DNA of 64,000 bases from Dicyema japonicum. Lineage: Eukaryota > Dicyemida > Rhombozoa > Dicyemidae. The position numbers and the translations under genes are program-made. Positions within the stretch are counted from its first letter, which is position 1. The number at the start of each line of letters is the position of its first letter. Of the stretch, positions 43,181-55,199 are shown one piece after another. The notes under the pieces were generated by a model. The model was not told the DNA's origin, made no database searches, and was given only the letters and a program-made list of their open reading frames with translations. The stretch covers positions 476,678 through 540,677 of the forward strand of contig RDEW01000001.1 of assembly GCA_011109175.1 (NCBI GenBank). Reading direction: 5' to 3'.

Positions 43181-46100
43181 TCTATCCCCTGCATTATCTG
43201 TGGAGAGGCAAACAAGAGGAAATATAGTATCCAATGTTCCCGTTGCCCAAATTTTGGACACCTTGGGTGCAACAAGCTGACAAGACAGACTGCTCAGTGT
43301 CTCCCAAGTTGGTCATGCCCCACATGCCTTGGGAACCCCACAAGGCAAAATGAACGGCTCTCTGGTTCAGTCCTGGACCTATCTAACACGGACGAATGTT
43401 TACGCCGCCTGAACCGGCTTGTATCAGAGAGGGTTATCCCACTCAGAATCCCAAAGTCGGTGCGCCTAGCAGCTGCCACGTGTCTCTCAAAACTAATTAC
43501 CAAAGCAGTCAGTGACAACACCCAAGAAGCTTGGATGCGCCTTCTCTGCTTTGCACCTCTTGTCCTCGGATCACATCCGACCGAACTGAAGGAACGGAAT
43601 GTCAAGTCAATCATCAAAAGGAACGTTTCTAAATACGAAAGTATCAACCTGGCGGATACACTGGAAAGCATTTCAACTGCTGTTGACTCACCCTTTTCAT
43701 CCAGAATCAAGAAAAGAGATCTTCGCAGATAAATAAACAAGAAGATCATGGTCGGGGACATTCAGGGAGCCCTACGTACACTCTCCAGCAGCGACAAGGT
43801 TCTTTCACCAAGCAAAAAAACCTTAGATCAGTTAGTCCAGAAACATCCGCCCGCACCAGCTGATCTACGTGACACGAAAATTCAAAAGGATGTCCCACAA
43901 CTAAATGCCACCCCTGATGATATTAAATGGGCTATTCGTGCATTCCCTGGAAGCAGCGGCGCCGGTCTGGACGGCCTACGCCCAAGCCACATAAAAGACC
44001 TCACCTCTGTAACAACCGTCGACACAAAGGACTCCCTCACCGTCTCATTGAATGCTCCTACGAACCACGTTTTTCGGGCAGATATCTCGGAGTATGCTCG
44101 AGAACTCCTCTTCGCTTCGAGGTTGGTAGCCTTCAAGAAGCCTTGCGGCGGGATAAGACCCATCGCCATTGGTAACGTCCTTAGGCGCCTATCGTCGAAG
44201 ATCTCTGCCAGAGGAGCCAGCAAGACTTTAAGTGCCGAAATTAGTCCTGTCCAACTCGGAGTTGGAGTACATAATGGATGTGAATCAGTAATACATTCAA
44301 TCCGGAATTTTGTTGCCAGCCCTCCTGACGCGCAGGATTCAATTATAGTCAAACTGGACATACGTAATGCATTCAATAGCATCCGAAAGGATAGAATCAT
44401 AGAAGATAGTGTCTCTAGGATTCCTGAGATCAGCAGGATGGTCAGACTCTCATATGGTTCCCCGTGTACGCTGATCTTCGGACAACACGCCATCAAGTCC
44501 AAGACTGGAGTCCAACAAGGAGACCCACTTGGCCCTCTACTCTTTGCTTTGGGAATCGACTGTGTATCATCTGCGATCAAAACTCCCTTGAACTTATGGT
44601 ACCTTGATGACGCGACCATTGGGGGGAGTTGGGAAATTGTTGTGGAAGAGGTTAAACGCGTCATCCCTGCCCTCGCGGCACTCGGACTGGAGCCGAATCC
44701 ATCGAAGTGCGAAGTTATTAACGTGACCTGTGGAGAGGACACCTTTGAACGCGCAATAACGACCATTTCTACTTGCCTCCAGGACATCAAAGTCACCCGA
44801 CTAGAAAAGGCGATTTTCCTCGGATCTCCTCTGTATGACATGTCAACTGTCCTGGAGGAGAAGAGTGAATCCGTACAGCTGCTCACGCACAATCTAAAGG
44901 CTTTGGACTCCCACATTTCTCTCTTCATCCTCAAGAATTTTCACCTTACACCACGACTCCTTTTTTTTCTACGGACATCCCCATGTTTCACAGACATGGA
45001 TTTCTTGAGAGTTATCGATGAGAAGCTGAGGACCTCTGTTGAAGAAACACTTAACATCTCTCTGGATAAAGCAGGGTGGACCCAATGCAAGTTACCACTT
45101 CGTTATGGAGGAATTGGGATACGCTCGCCACTTGAACTCGCCCTCCCAGCCTTTCTGTCTTCGACATATGCTTCCCGTGGTCTAGTTCACCAGATCCTAC
45201 GCTACATTAACGGATCGGACACTGAACCAATGGCATGCATGGCTCACGATGTTTGGATTGGACTTAATTTGGGACTCCCGAAGAACTTCAACAAACAACG
45301 AGACTGGAACGAACTTGTATGTTCGAGGACCATCGATGAGCTAAAACCACAACTCGACCAGCATCGTCTGGCTTGTCTGGCTACCGCATCAACAAACGTA
45401 AGTGGTGCATGGCTCAAAGCATTCCCGTGCATTTCACTCGGAACTTTTCTGGACGATGACTCCACGAGGATTGGGGTTTGCGTCCGCCTCGGAATCGATG
45501 TTTGCGCAATCCATCGCTGTAGATGTGGAGGAATAGTCGACGCGAAAGGACTCCACGCACTTTCCTGCCGAAGGAGCGCTGGAAGGAGCCTGAGACATAG
45601 TGCAATCAACAAGGTTATTGCGTGGGGACTAGAAGCTGCCGGATTCCCTGTCCAGATGGAGCCCCTAGGACTTGCCACGGCAAACAGAAGGCCGGATGGA
45701 GCGACTCTGTTCCCGTGGGATGCTGGGAAGTACCTGGCCTGGGATGCCACCTGCGTAGATAGCTTCTCCCCTTCCAATATTACAATGAGTGCGACAAATC
45801 CAGGCTCAGCTGCAGAGAAAGCAGAAATACTTAAAGCAAAGAAGTACACATGCCTCGGCGAGCAGTACACATTTGAACCAGTCGCAGTCGAAACTTCGGG
45901 AGTCATAGGAAGCAGGTCGTTAGCCCTGCTCAACAAAATTGGATCGTTAGTCGCTAAAAGGAGGAGGGATGTCAGAGAGAAGGGCTGGCTCATTGAGCGC
46001 ATCTCCTTACAGATCGTAAGGGGAAATGCGCTCTCAATCCTGAGAGCAGCCAGTAGCCTTTAACTATTTGGTTTTATTCTTCAATAAATTGTTATTATTT
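43181..46100 (+). mobile_element. RLE-type LINE (family B), nearly intact, one nonsense codon
   Basis: A single frame runs from 43,181 to TAA at 46,061-46,063, interrupted only by TAA at 43,730-43,732. The N-terminus has a PHD-like C4HC3 pattern: CIICGE, QCSRCPNFGHLGC, SWSCPTC. The reverse transcriptase (numbering from the Met at 43,748) has KLDIRNAFNSI (about 202-212), GVQQGDPLGPLLF (about 254-266) and LWYLDD (about 283-288). A C-terminal zinc motif CRCGG...LHALSC (near 45,520) precedes the nuclease signature RPDG...AWDATCVDS (45,690-45,765). This order (RT, CCHC, PD...D) is that of restriction-like-endonuclease LINEs, which nick and prime at a chosen target. No 2A and no APE domain. The 3' UTR is very short, ending in an A-rich tail. 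The start is truncated or lies upstream. At least ten fragments of the family occur in the window. Confidence 0.9.
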
Positions 46101-46755
46101 AAAAAAAATTAATATGATGAAAACCAACCGAAGGCCGAGTTTTTTCTCAATTTCTACTGTTCTGCAGAGTCGGTATTTAGGCAGTCAGAATGAACAAAAA
46201 ATAAATAAAAACTTGAAACGGTAAATGATTGACGAACTTTTCGTCATAAACAAGAGATCTTCCATGTGAAAATGGAAATATAGTCATCTCATCATCACGC
46301 CCAGTGGGCTTTATTTGAAAGAAAACCTAATTGATTCCAACCAACGTTCGATTTGAAGGGGGATTTTTCCTAGGAATTTCCCAATACTTTTTCTGCAAGA
46401 AAGAGGATAAATCTCTTTTTGATAAAATATGGTCTCAACAACACATGTGAGGTTTACAAAATTCGAAGTAGACATGGAGGCAAATATTTTAACAAAGTTG
46501 TGACCTTCATTTAAACTGCCCGGATGCAAGCAAGGGAGTGCTGATTTAGGCTCTTCTTAGCACCATGAGGGAAGACTTGGAACAACTTCATGATTTATGC
46601 TGCAGTTTATCCACGAGAAAGTAGAAGTCAACTCCTTCCGACAGTGTGTGAGCTTTGGAAAGGCCTCGTCGAACGATATATCTAGAAATTACATAAAATA
46701 AATATGAAGTGCAACAATTATAACCGACCGAAGATTAGACCACCAATAGTAGTTA
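46100..46755. other. Intergenic stretch
   Basis: No gene or repeat recognised. Confidence 0.3.
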
Positions 46756-47278
46756 GAAGTTTAAATTGGGACTAACCGTGTCAGAATTGATCTAAAGATG
46801 TCAGAATTTTTGAAAACATGCATATGAATATAGTTATTTAGTGCAAACTCGAAATATGGGCATTAAACAACTTAAATCTTCAGGTCATGGAACCAAGATC
46901 CTATTCTTTTATAAATAGAGTACCCCCTTAGATTACCATCATGTTAATTAGTACCTGGCTGAATGTATGATGACATCGGATCTGACTGTCGTGGTTTTGA
47001 ATTCGAAAGATGGACTTNGAAGTTTAAATTGGGACTAACCGTGTCAGAATTGATCCAAAGATGTCAGAATTTTCGAAAGCATGCATATGAATATAGTTAT
47101 TTAGTGGAAACTCGAAATATGGGCATTAAACAACTTAACTCTCAGGTCATGGAACCAAGATCCTATTCTTTTATAAATAGAGTACCCCCTTAGATTACCA
47201 TCATGTTAATTAGTGCCTGGTTGAATGTATGATGACATCGGATCTAACTGTCGTGGTTTTGAATTCGATAGATGGACT
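46756..47278. repeat. Unmerged contig overlap around N at 47,018
   Basis: 46,756-47,017 and 47,019-47,278 repeat each other with small differences. The second version has an open + frame (LTVSELIQRCQNF...YEYSYLVETRNMGIKQL) that is broken in the first; its family is unknown. Confidence 0.85.
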
Positions 47279-47689
47279 TTTTAATGTTCAATTTTTGTCA
47301 ACTGAATCCTGTGTCCTTCTTTCATGACACATCGGTTGATCTTTTTACTTCCACTCTGACCAACTCAACTGGTTAAGATTTCCACCTTGAAAACTCTTCA
47401 GCACGAGAATAAAGGAAGTCTACAACGGTAGGAAGTGCGATGAAAATAGAAGACCGTGAGACCTAAATCTCCACTTCTCTTTGGAAGCCTGTAATGAATA
47501 TTGGGGGGTGGATCAGGTCGGCGAAACCAGACATTTCCATGGGTTCTTTCCTTGGATTAATTAGTTGGGACTGTTTTCCCTGGACTCACCAAATATTGTA
47601 AGCTTGGGGTTATAACTAATAATTGAGGATTAACTTAATGAATTGTGGCTTTCTCTAATGCCACTACTGATGAATTAAGATTATTATCT

Positions 47690-47972
47690 TTCAGGTGATC
47701 CAATTTCATCATAGACCAAACAATAATGAGACATTAAAGAGCACAGAGGCCATGCAATCATATTTTTCTGTGTTAAACAAAACAACGTATCGAGGTCGAC
47801 AAAGAACTCACTTACATAAGAAGAAAGCTGAAAACAGCATAGGATATAGATGAGGGCAGTTGCGAGAAACAAGGGAAGATGGAAACGACTCACAGGGCGT
47901 ATCCAGAGATGCATGGCAGAAGTGGAATCTCAAATTAGTTAACTTTTCTGGTTCTGCGGACATTGCTAATAT
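47690..47972 (+). other. Unidentified open segment and short dispersed repeat
   Basis: A + frame (VIQFHHRPNNNETLKSTEAM and on) is open from 47,695 to about 47,850 without a recognised domain. Its downstream part (47,908-47,972, around AGTGGAATCTCAAATTA) recurs at 38,795-38,870, so it probably belongs to an unclassified repeat. Confidence 0.3.
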
Positions 47973-48009
47973 TATTATTATATCCCCGGGAACACAGGAA
48001 AGAGGAAAA

Positions 48010-48815
48010 AGTTATCGTCTAATTTAGTGTTCCCGGTGTCAGTGCGTCTTCTTTTGTTTCGACTTTGTCTGTAATCTTTTATGATCGTCCAAAAGGGGGA
48101 AGGTTTGATCATACTTCTGGTAGGCGAAAAACTCATCTTCGAGGCGGTTACCAGAAGATCGCACCATTTTCAAGAATTTTTGTTGTTCATACCGAGATGT
48201 TCCATAACTTTGTATGATCTCTAATTTGTTCCGCGTGGATATTGACAAGGGTGTAATCCAAGCCGTACATGCATGTTCCAGTGTCGGAAGAATACACTGT
48301 TTGTATAATAATTTGAGATGAGAAAGTGAAGATATTGGCGATCTAGCAAAGGTCTTGAGGATCCCCATCTTTTTTTGAACTTTTGAAATTATTGTGTCCA
48401 CATGATGTGTGAACGTCATCAACGGGTCATATGTAACTCCAAGGATTTGATGGGTTCTTATTAACTGGGATAAGCTCTCCATTCCAAGTTAATTTAGGAT
48501 CGAAGGATGTATGTTTCCTGTAGGAGGAGATAATCGCAGTGCTCGACTTCCCAGGGGATATTATCATGTGGTTTTTGAGGAACCATGGGTTCATAATGTC
48601 GAGGGTCTCCTGAACCCTTCGTGCAGTTTCTTTATAGTCTTGGTGTCTTACTACGACAATGAGATGGTCGGCATAAGATAGAAGAATGGTATTTTGGATG
48701 TTTGGATTTGGAAGGTCTCTTGTAAATAAATTGAACAAGGTTGGTGATAAAGAGGATCCTTGAGGGACCTCGTTGGGGAAATATCGTTGTCTTGATTTTC
48801 TATTATTCATGACAA
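48010..48815 (-). mobile_element. LINE family J reverse transcriptase C-half
   Basis: The - strand frames show EVPQGSSLSPTLFNLF (block B), LLSYADHLIVVV (YADH, so the second catalytic Asp is lost), IMNPWFLKNHMIIS and QILGVTYDPLMTF. It is 5'-truncated and meets a + strand family C copy head to head at about 48,815. Confidence 0.75.
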
Positions 48816-50030
48816 CTTGGGTACTTTTATCAGAAACTTACCTATTGGTCAGGGTACGGGACAAGTGCTCTAAACCATTTGAAACAACATCTGGGACACT
48901 TCAAGGGGATCAGTTATCTCCCATACTATTTGTCATATTCCTGGAAGCTGCATTGAGGGAGCTAAAACCATACTATAAAGCAAAAAATCGATGTGATGGC
49001 TTATGCGGATGAAGTGGATTTCATTTCTCTTGACATGAATGCTCTGAAAAGCCTATTGGAGGTGATGCCAAATAAACTTGCCGAGTGGTTCCTCAATGTA
49101 AATGTAAAAAAAACAGAATTGACTGAACTAGTCAGATAAAATGAACTAATTGATCTTGCGAAACGGAGTGGCCTTTGGATGCGATTGGTGCAAAGGGTGG
49201 CCGGCGCGGCACAAGGGAACCTTAATTGACTTTNTGCCAAATAAACTTGCCGAGTGGTTCCTCAATGTAAATGTAAAAAAACAGAATTGACTGAACTAGT
49301 CAGATAAAATGAACTAATTGATCTTGCGAAACGGAGTGGCCTTTGGATGCGATTGGTGCAAAGGGTGGCCGGCGCGACACAAGGGAACCTTAATTGACTT
49401 TTGTTTTTTTATGTGTTCTCGGCAGTGCTGATAATAATAATAAGTCAGATAAAAATCTAAGCTGGATGAACATTGGATAAAAGTAAAGAAACTCGGATCG
49501 TTATTGGGAGATGAAGAAGACGTAAATATGCTGAAAACACATGCAAACAGCCTAAAGGAAAATTGGCTAAAGCGTTGAGTGCACAAACACGGACACGTTT
49601 ATACAATTCACTGGTGAAGTCTATTCTCCTCTACAATGCCGGAACACGGAGACTTTCTGATACGGACAATCACAATCTAGAATCGTTCCATAGAGATCAA
49701 CTTCGTCGTACTCTAGCCTCGACATGGCATTCAAGACTCAGAAGCAAAATAGTTTACACTAGGACATCAAGCAAACCTATCTCACTAGAAATAACGGCAT
49801 GCAGGTGGAGACTATTCGGACACATTCCAAGAATGAATTTGGAGGCACCAGCAAATACTGCCATGGAGGACTATTTCGAAGCTGACGGACCTTGTTTCAG
49901 GGGACAGCCGAGAAATACTCTCCCGGTTACGCTGGATAGAGAACTTCGGAGAGTGGGGAAACTATTAAAAGACGGGGACTACCTTGACGCCTTACGTTGT
50001 CCAGGACAGGGGGAAATGAAAGAAATTAAT
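48815..50030 (+). mobile_element. LINE family C, 3' half
   Basis: Block B reads TSGTLQGDQLSPILFVIFLE (near 48,900); the active site reads YADEVDF (near 49,000), changed from YADD. The C-terminal frame (49,563 on) has LYNSLVKSILLYNAGTRRL, ESFHRDQLRRTLAS and CRWRLFGHIPRMN. This last part is typical of some APE-type LINEs, but I cannot assign the clade. The N at 49,234 duplicates part of it. Confidence 0.7.
49063..49402. repeat. Unmerged contig overlap around N at 49,234
   Basis: 49,063-49,233 and 49,235-49,402 are near-identical and separated by the N. The event lies inside the family C copy. Confidence 0.9.
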
Positions 50031-50829
50031 AACTCTTATTGTTTCCTGTACTGCACAAGCTTTGTCATAACCCATTGCAAAGTGCTTAATAATAATTATA
50101 ATTCATTTATGCATCTAATTTAACGTGGTGGTATGTGGTGCTATGTGGCTAGTTGGTCAATAATTATTTTCCCTCCGATGGCGTCATTAGATCTACCTTT
50201 CTGAGGAAACGCTCAATGCCTGGTCGGCATCAAGAGGATTCACCTATTTTTCCACGGGGACAATGTCGTCATCGGGAAACAAGTTCTGGAAAACTGGAAC
50301 GAGTCAGGATCAAGAAGTTAGTTTGGTTACCCCAGATCTTTGAAATAATTTTAATTTACCAATCCATCAAAGTTGATTCTGGTGATTAGGAACGTGGAGA
50401 AGGACTTATTCTAAGAGATCTATATACAGATAAAAACTCACATTTTAGTATCAAAATTATAATCATATTTTACTTTACAATAGCATTTTCCTACAAAATA
50501 ATAAGTTTAACTGATTAGCTTGAAACCTATTTCATATAGCCTTCTCCTCTAAAAGAGTATGTTTCACTAACTAAATAACCCTGCGAGTTTGTCAAAAATC
50601 AAAATTCTTATATAACTCAAAGAAATGCAACTATAATTGTGACTAATCCACATAACTCCCTTAATTATACTCCTCACAAACCTTATCTCATCTATTTGTA
50701 GTCTTTGTTTACTATTTCTCCTATTAGTTTATCGTCCTCTAATGATTAAAGCAGATACTGTAAATATATTATTAAAATTATTTCCGTCAATTGATTTGTT
50801 TGATTTAAGCTTTGAAGGTTGCGCATGAT
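50031..50829. other. Upstream intergenic region of the Pax gene
   Basis: An unassigned + frame at 50,153-50,389 has a basic C-part. Otherwise AT-rich with nothing recognised. Confidence 0.3.
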
Positions 50830-50841
50830 TTATAAATACCT
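50830..50841 (+). promoter_or_regulatory. TATA-like box upstream of Pax
   Basis: TTTATAAATACC lies about 30-40 bp before the Pax ATG at 50,869. That is a reasonable TATA position if the 5' UTR is very short. Inference only. Confidence 0.35.
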
Positions 50842-50868
50842 GTTTTCGGATATTCCGACGAACTAGCA

Positions 50869-51921
50869 ATGAGTAAAGGTCACATCACACAAATCAACGA
50901 CAGCACAGAACAAGGTATAGGAAAACCAACTGGAGACCAGCACGAGGGACTCATGAACTTTAAAAGGGTCGTGAGAAACTTTGCTGGGAAAGTCAGAACC
51001 TCCAAACCTATTACTCAAAGCGGTATTAGAAATAACCAATTTAGACCGCAACATAAACCAGCTTGGTGGACTCTTCATGGCTGGACGGCCTCTCCCAATG
51101 GAGTCCCGTGAAAAAATAATAGAACTTCATTTGAGAGGGCAAAATGTATCTAAAATCTCCAAGAACCTTAAAATCTCACATGCTTGTGTGAGCAGAATAG
51201 TCAAAAGGTCAGTATTTCTTTCTTTTATTAAATATTCAATTTTGTTTACAATAGATTTCAAGAAGAAGGGTCTTTGCATCCACACAAGATTGGGGGATCA
51301 GCTCGTAGGGTCACAGTCGAAAAAATTGTGGAGGCAGTGAAGCGACTGAATAATGAGAATGTCCGACGGAATGATATTCAGAGCGAGTTATTGTCACAAC
51401 AAATATGCACAGAGGATAACCTACCCAGTCTGAGCAGTATCAACAGGCATGTGAGTTTGTAATTTGTAGAATTTTGAGAAACTATAAATCTGAGTTTCAG
51501 CCGAGTTCAGGAAAATCCAAAATCAGTAAGGAAAAAATATCACAGATCAGTGAAGATGATAAAGATTCAGTCAAACAGGAAAATAAAGAAGGACCGAAAG
51601 AATATAAATGCAATTTTTGCCGCCAATTTGAAGTTATTATTGATTTAATCTTAGATTTATCACAGATTTTTCGAAAATTATGGTCGTTTTATGGTTTATA
51701 ATGTAATTAATTTAAGTTTTATAATCTTCCATTTTATTATTTAGATCCCTTAATCGCCCCCTACTTTCTCAGTTTTTGGCAAATTTGGAATAACAGTTAT
51801 TTTTGGCTTATTATCAGTGTTTCACGATGATCAATGCTTATCTTCATCCTTCGGCACATTTCCCTTTAATTTTGATTTTTCTGACAAGTTTGACGTGACT
51901 TTAGACGAGGAACAAAAATAG
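50869..51921 (+). CDS. Pax-type transcription factor (paired domain, no homeodomain)
   Basis: Six exons (50,869-50,914; 51,045-51,207; 51,255-51,450; 51,501-51,693; 51,745-51,795; 51,818-51,921) join across GT-AG introns of 130, 47, 50, 51 and 22 nt. The sum is 753 nt, 250 residues, TAG. The paired domain (about residues 16-135) has NINQLGGLFMAGRPLP, the PAI helix-turn-helix ISKNLKISHACVSRIVKR, the linker GSLHPHKIGGS, and a RED part ending LPSLSSINRH. Spacing matches animal Pax proteins. The second half is divergent, and there is no visible octapeptide or homeodomain. The remaining about 115 residues are Lys/Glu-rich, contain one CNFC, and end acidic (FDVTLDEEQK). It should act as a sequence-specific nuclear regulator. 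The first exon (15 residues) and its intron are inferred from phase and GT-AG ends; a 33-nt in-frame stretch in exon 4 could be one more intron. Confidence 0.88.
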
Positions 51922-52440
51922 TTATTCTTTAATTTGTTAACGCTTTATTCTGTCACTCTTATTTTTACATTAATTTCATCATTAATAGCCATTAACTAAA
52001 CCGTATTTCCCTCGTGGGCTAGAGGGAATAGCCATAAGGGATGTGCTCCTACAATCTTAGGGATTAGTCTAATTGTAACAGTGAATCCGATATTCTTAGG
52101 CCTTTCATCCTTTATTAAAAACATGACTGAACTAAACTTAAATATAAAAGAAAAATAACCTTGACAGAATTAAAGATTATGTTTGACTGTTTTGTCCCAG
52201 ATAACCAATTGCTGCATTGTCTCCTCTCACTATCAATTCCTCAGAATCAACTATAGGACAAAAGTTTTCCCTTCTGGTTTACGTTTGATCTTAAATAGTC
52301 AAACCATCCCCGATGCGAGAAAAGTTTGGTTACTCTTTGAGGATGACCAAGTCCACTGTTTATATTATGCAGTGATCGTACAATGACCATCCATGTTGTG
52401 AAACTGGAAATTCTGAGCTTTTTTTATGTTTTATGAAACG
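51922..52440. other. Intergenic region with an unassigned open frame
   Basis: A + frame at 52,183-52,386 (67 codons, with SGLRLILNSQTIPDARKVW) is open but unrecognised and may be an exon. Confidence 0.3.
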
Positions 52441-52450
52441 CATGAGTTTG

Positions 52451-52690
52451 TCATCATAAAAACAGGAAGGATGGAAACATAAATTCACCATGGAAACCAC
52501 TTTGAGTCATATTTACTAGTGTGAGGAGGGTGAAAGTCCTTTTAACATCAATTAGAGTTTGTGACTCCACAATTGGTGAACCATGTAATGCAGATTTGAA
52601 AATTATTGGATCCTAATTGTACCCCATAAACTTTAGTATTTCTGTCAAAAATCGTGAGTTACTTGGAAACTTGAGTATCACCCTTTCTAT
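52451..52690 (-). CDS. Possible coding segment, unassigned
   Basis: On -, one frame reads AIERVILKFPSNSRFLTEIL, then TAG, then DPIIFKSALHGSPIVES and DVKRTFTLLTLVNMTQSGF to a stop near 52,451. Only one in-frame stop occurs in about 80 codons. It could be an exon pair with a tiny intron, or a decayed gene. I recognise no family. Confidence 0.3.
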
Positions 52691-52929
52691 TGCAACAAGA
52701 AAAATGAAAATATTTAATGAACCATAGGTTTATATTAAGTTATTTCAGGCACCCACTCCGACCAAAATTTTATTAAACCGATTAGCCTACCAATATTATC
52801 TGAGAAGTTTTATTCCATAAAATCAGTAATTCCATTAACAACCCTAAAGTCTAATAACAAATGTAATTATCAACCCAAACTTCGACTTTTAGTATTTAAA
52901 TTCCACTACAAACAAAGCGTTCGTAAAAA

Positions 52930-53018
52930 AGACAAATGGAAATTCGAGTAAGCGTTTTCGCGGACAACTCCGATCCCAATTCGTTGCCTCAGCCAGACCG
53001 CTTTCCGCCAATTTCCCC
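52930..53018 (-). mobile_element. LINE family B 3' end fragment
   Basis: Matches the last bases of family B copies at 14,650 and 53,330 (GAGTAAGCGTTTTCGCGGAC). It stops at the N at 53,019. Confidence 0.6.
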
Positions 53019-53039
53019 NATTGCAACAAGAAAAATGAC

Positions 53040-53185
53040 AATTCACTGATGACGGCGTCACTCGTCAAACCCTTTCTGCATCGCAGATGCGTGGAACCTT
53101 CCACCAGGTGAACAGCAGCGAGATTCGAACCCATATCCTAAGTCACTTAAGCCCGACACCTAACCACTATGCCACCCGGCTTTAT
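53040..53185 (-). mobile_element. tRNA-derived SINE, copy 4, head only
   Basis: Read on -, it starts GGGTGGCATAGTGGTTAGG (A box), with the B box GGTTCGAATCTCGC, then the first part of the body. The 3' half is missing at the scaffold join. This copy has the best-looking promoter boxes. Confidence 0.8.
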
Positions 53186-53289
53186 CACAAAGTCAACCAG
53201 AAAATTTGCTGTCATAAATGTGATCTATCTGATTACTGAAAATAACAACAATTTAATAAAAAATATTAAAATTAATTAACAATAAAATA

Positions 53290-55150
53290 TTATTTATTAA
53301 CTATGGGGAAGAGCGGCTGCTGACATTACGGAGTAAGCGTTTCCGCGGACAACTGCGATCCCAATTCGTTGCCTCAGCCAGACCGGAAAAATAGTTATCC
53401 CATCCTGTCTTCTCCCATCTCCGCGGTCCAATCCCACGGGCTCCAGTACTGCCGGGAAGCCTGCAGCTTCAAGAGCACGCATGACAATGTTGTTCATAGC
53501 AGCATGACGGGGTGTTCTGCCCACATTCCTTTTGCACGAGAGGGGATGCAGCCCTTTGGCATTGACGAACCCTCCAAACGACATTGGTGTTCGACACAAA
53601 CATCAACTTCCAGGCGTTGTGCGATTCCAATCCGAATACAATCATCATCCAAAAAGGTCCCCGGGGAGGAACACGGGAATGCATCCATCCACGCTCCTCA
53701 CCCATGGTTGGCGGTGGACACGAGGCATGCAAGACCATGCTAGTTGGCCTCAGACTTTAGCACGTTGAAGATATTCTTAGAGTAGATATCATCCCAGTCA
53801 CGTTGCCTCGAAGGATCGTTCGGCATATCCAAACCAGTTTCACACCATTCGCGACGAGCTTCGTCGAAGACTTTTTCCCAAGAAAATCCGGTTGGAAAGC
53901 GTAGGATATCTTGGACCAAAAGGCTTCCACTTGAGAGCGATGACACATATGCTGGAAAGGCGATCTCCAGCGCCGACCTGAGACCCCTTCCTCCGAGGCG
54001 TGTAGGAAGCTTGCATTGATTCCAACTCGGCACGTCAAAGTGGATGTTTAGAAGGAATTCATCTGGTTTTCTCAATGTCCTATCAGTGACTGGAGGATGT
54101 CACGATGTTTGAAGCAGGGAGAACATCGGAGAGCATATATGAGTTTGGGCAAGCCGATGCTATTCTTCAAAAGGAAGAACATTGTATGAGCATCGAGTAA
54201 GGAGAGGTCCCTCTTTTGTTTGTAGATGGCTCCGCAGTTCCTTTTCGTCAAGTGGGCACCCAAGAAAGTATGTCCGCTCCCTGGGTAAGACGGTAATTCC
54301 AGGTAGTATCGAGTTGAAAGACTCGATCATGTTGATAAAATCACTCTCCGAGTATATGATATTTATTAGCCCCGATTTCTTTATATTTATCTCAAGTCCG
54401 AGGTTTCGTAGTGCCGGCATGGCATTTGACAGAACGTCATGAACTTATCTCCAAGGCCTCCATCAAGATACCAGAGGTTTAGTTGTGTGTTGATAGAGCG
54501 GACAATTTCATCGATGGCCAGAGCAAGAGAAGTGGACCAAGTGGGTCCCTTTGTTGGACTCCAGTCTCCGAACAGATAATCTTGTCCCCGAAAACAAGTG
54601 AAGAATTGGTTCCTTAAGAGAGGTAGACAAGTGGAATAAGTTCGGGGGCTCGTTTACTTGTAGTTTCAAAAATTTGATCCCTCCTTAGTGAATTGAAGGC
54701 ATTGCAGATGTCAAGCTTGACCCCAATGTATGGGTTTTGTTCGTCTTTCTATCCAAAAAAACACCTCGCAGCATGCACTGCCGCCTCGCATCCGTTCCTT
54801 ACACCAACCCCCAGTTAAAGGGGGGATAATTCTTCATTTATTCTCGGACAGACAATACTGCATGCGATTTTCGCTGTCAGTCTTCTGAAATAGTTGCCGA
54901 CCGTGATGGGGCAGACTCCACCTTCGGGTTTTTTGAAGGCCAGTAGATGTGCACTGAAAAAAAGCTCCCTTGCGTGAGGAGGAATATCTCCGTTCAAAAT
55001 ACGCATAACCAGTTTTGTAATTGATTTGACAAGGTTGTAGCCAGCTTCTGCGGTAGCCCCCGCCGTAAGATCCTTGATGTGACCTGGCCGTAAGCCATCG
55101 AGACCTCCACTGCAACTCCATGATGATGCAATTACACACCACAAGATCAC
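53290..55150 (-). mobile_element. LINE family B, decayed longer copy
   Basis: Read downwards on -: GLDGLRPGHIKDLTAGATAE (near 55,090), RELFFSAHLLAFKKPEGGV, then the active-site block LWYLDGG (near 54,470; YLDG, so inactive). LIYALRCSPCFKHRDILQS, NQCKLPTRLGGRGLRSALEI, the zinc region and a nuclease part follow, with an internal deletion (TIFP joined directly to VWLRQR near 53,385). It ends IAVVRGNAYSVMSAAALPHS at 53,297. Confidence 0.8.
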
Positions 55151-55199
55151 CACGTGAAGGATAGTAATATTTTTTATATTTTAATTGATTTACAATTTT

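Noticed and set aside
43882-44934. A 350-codon open frame on the - strand
   Set aside because: It lies wholly opposite the family B reverse transcriptase, which has all catalytic motifs; the antisense frame follows from codon bias.
45244-46002. A 252-codon open frame on the - strand
   Set aside because: Antisense shadow of the family B nuclease region.
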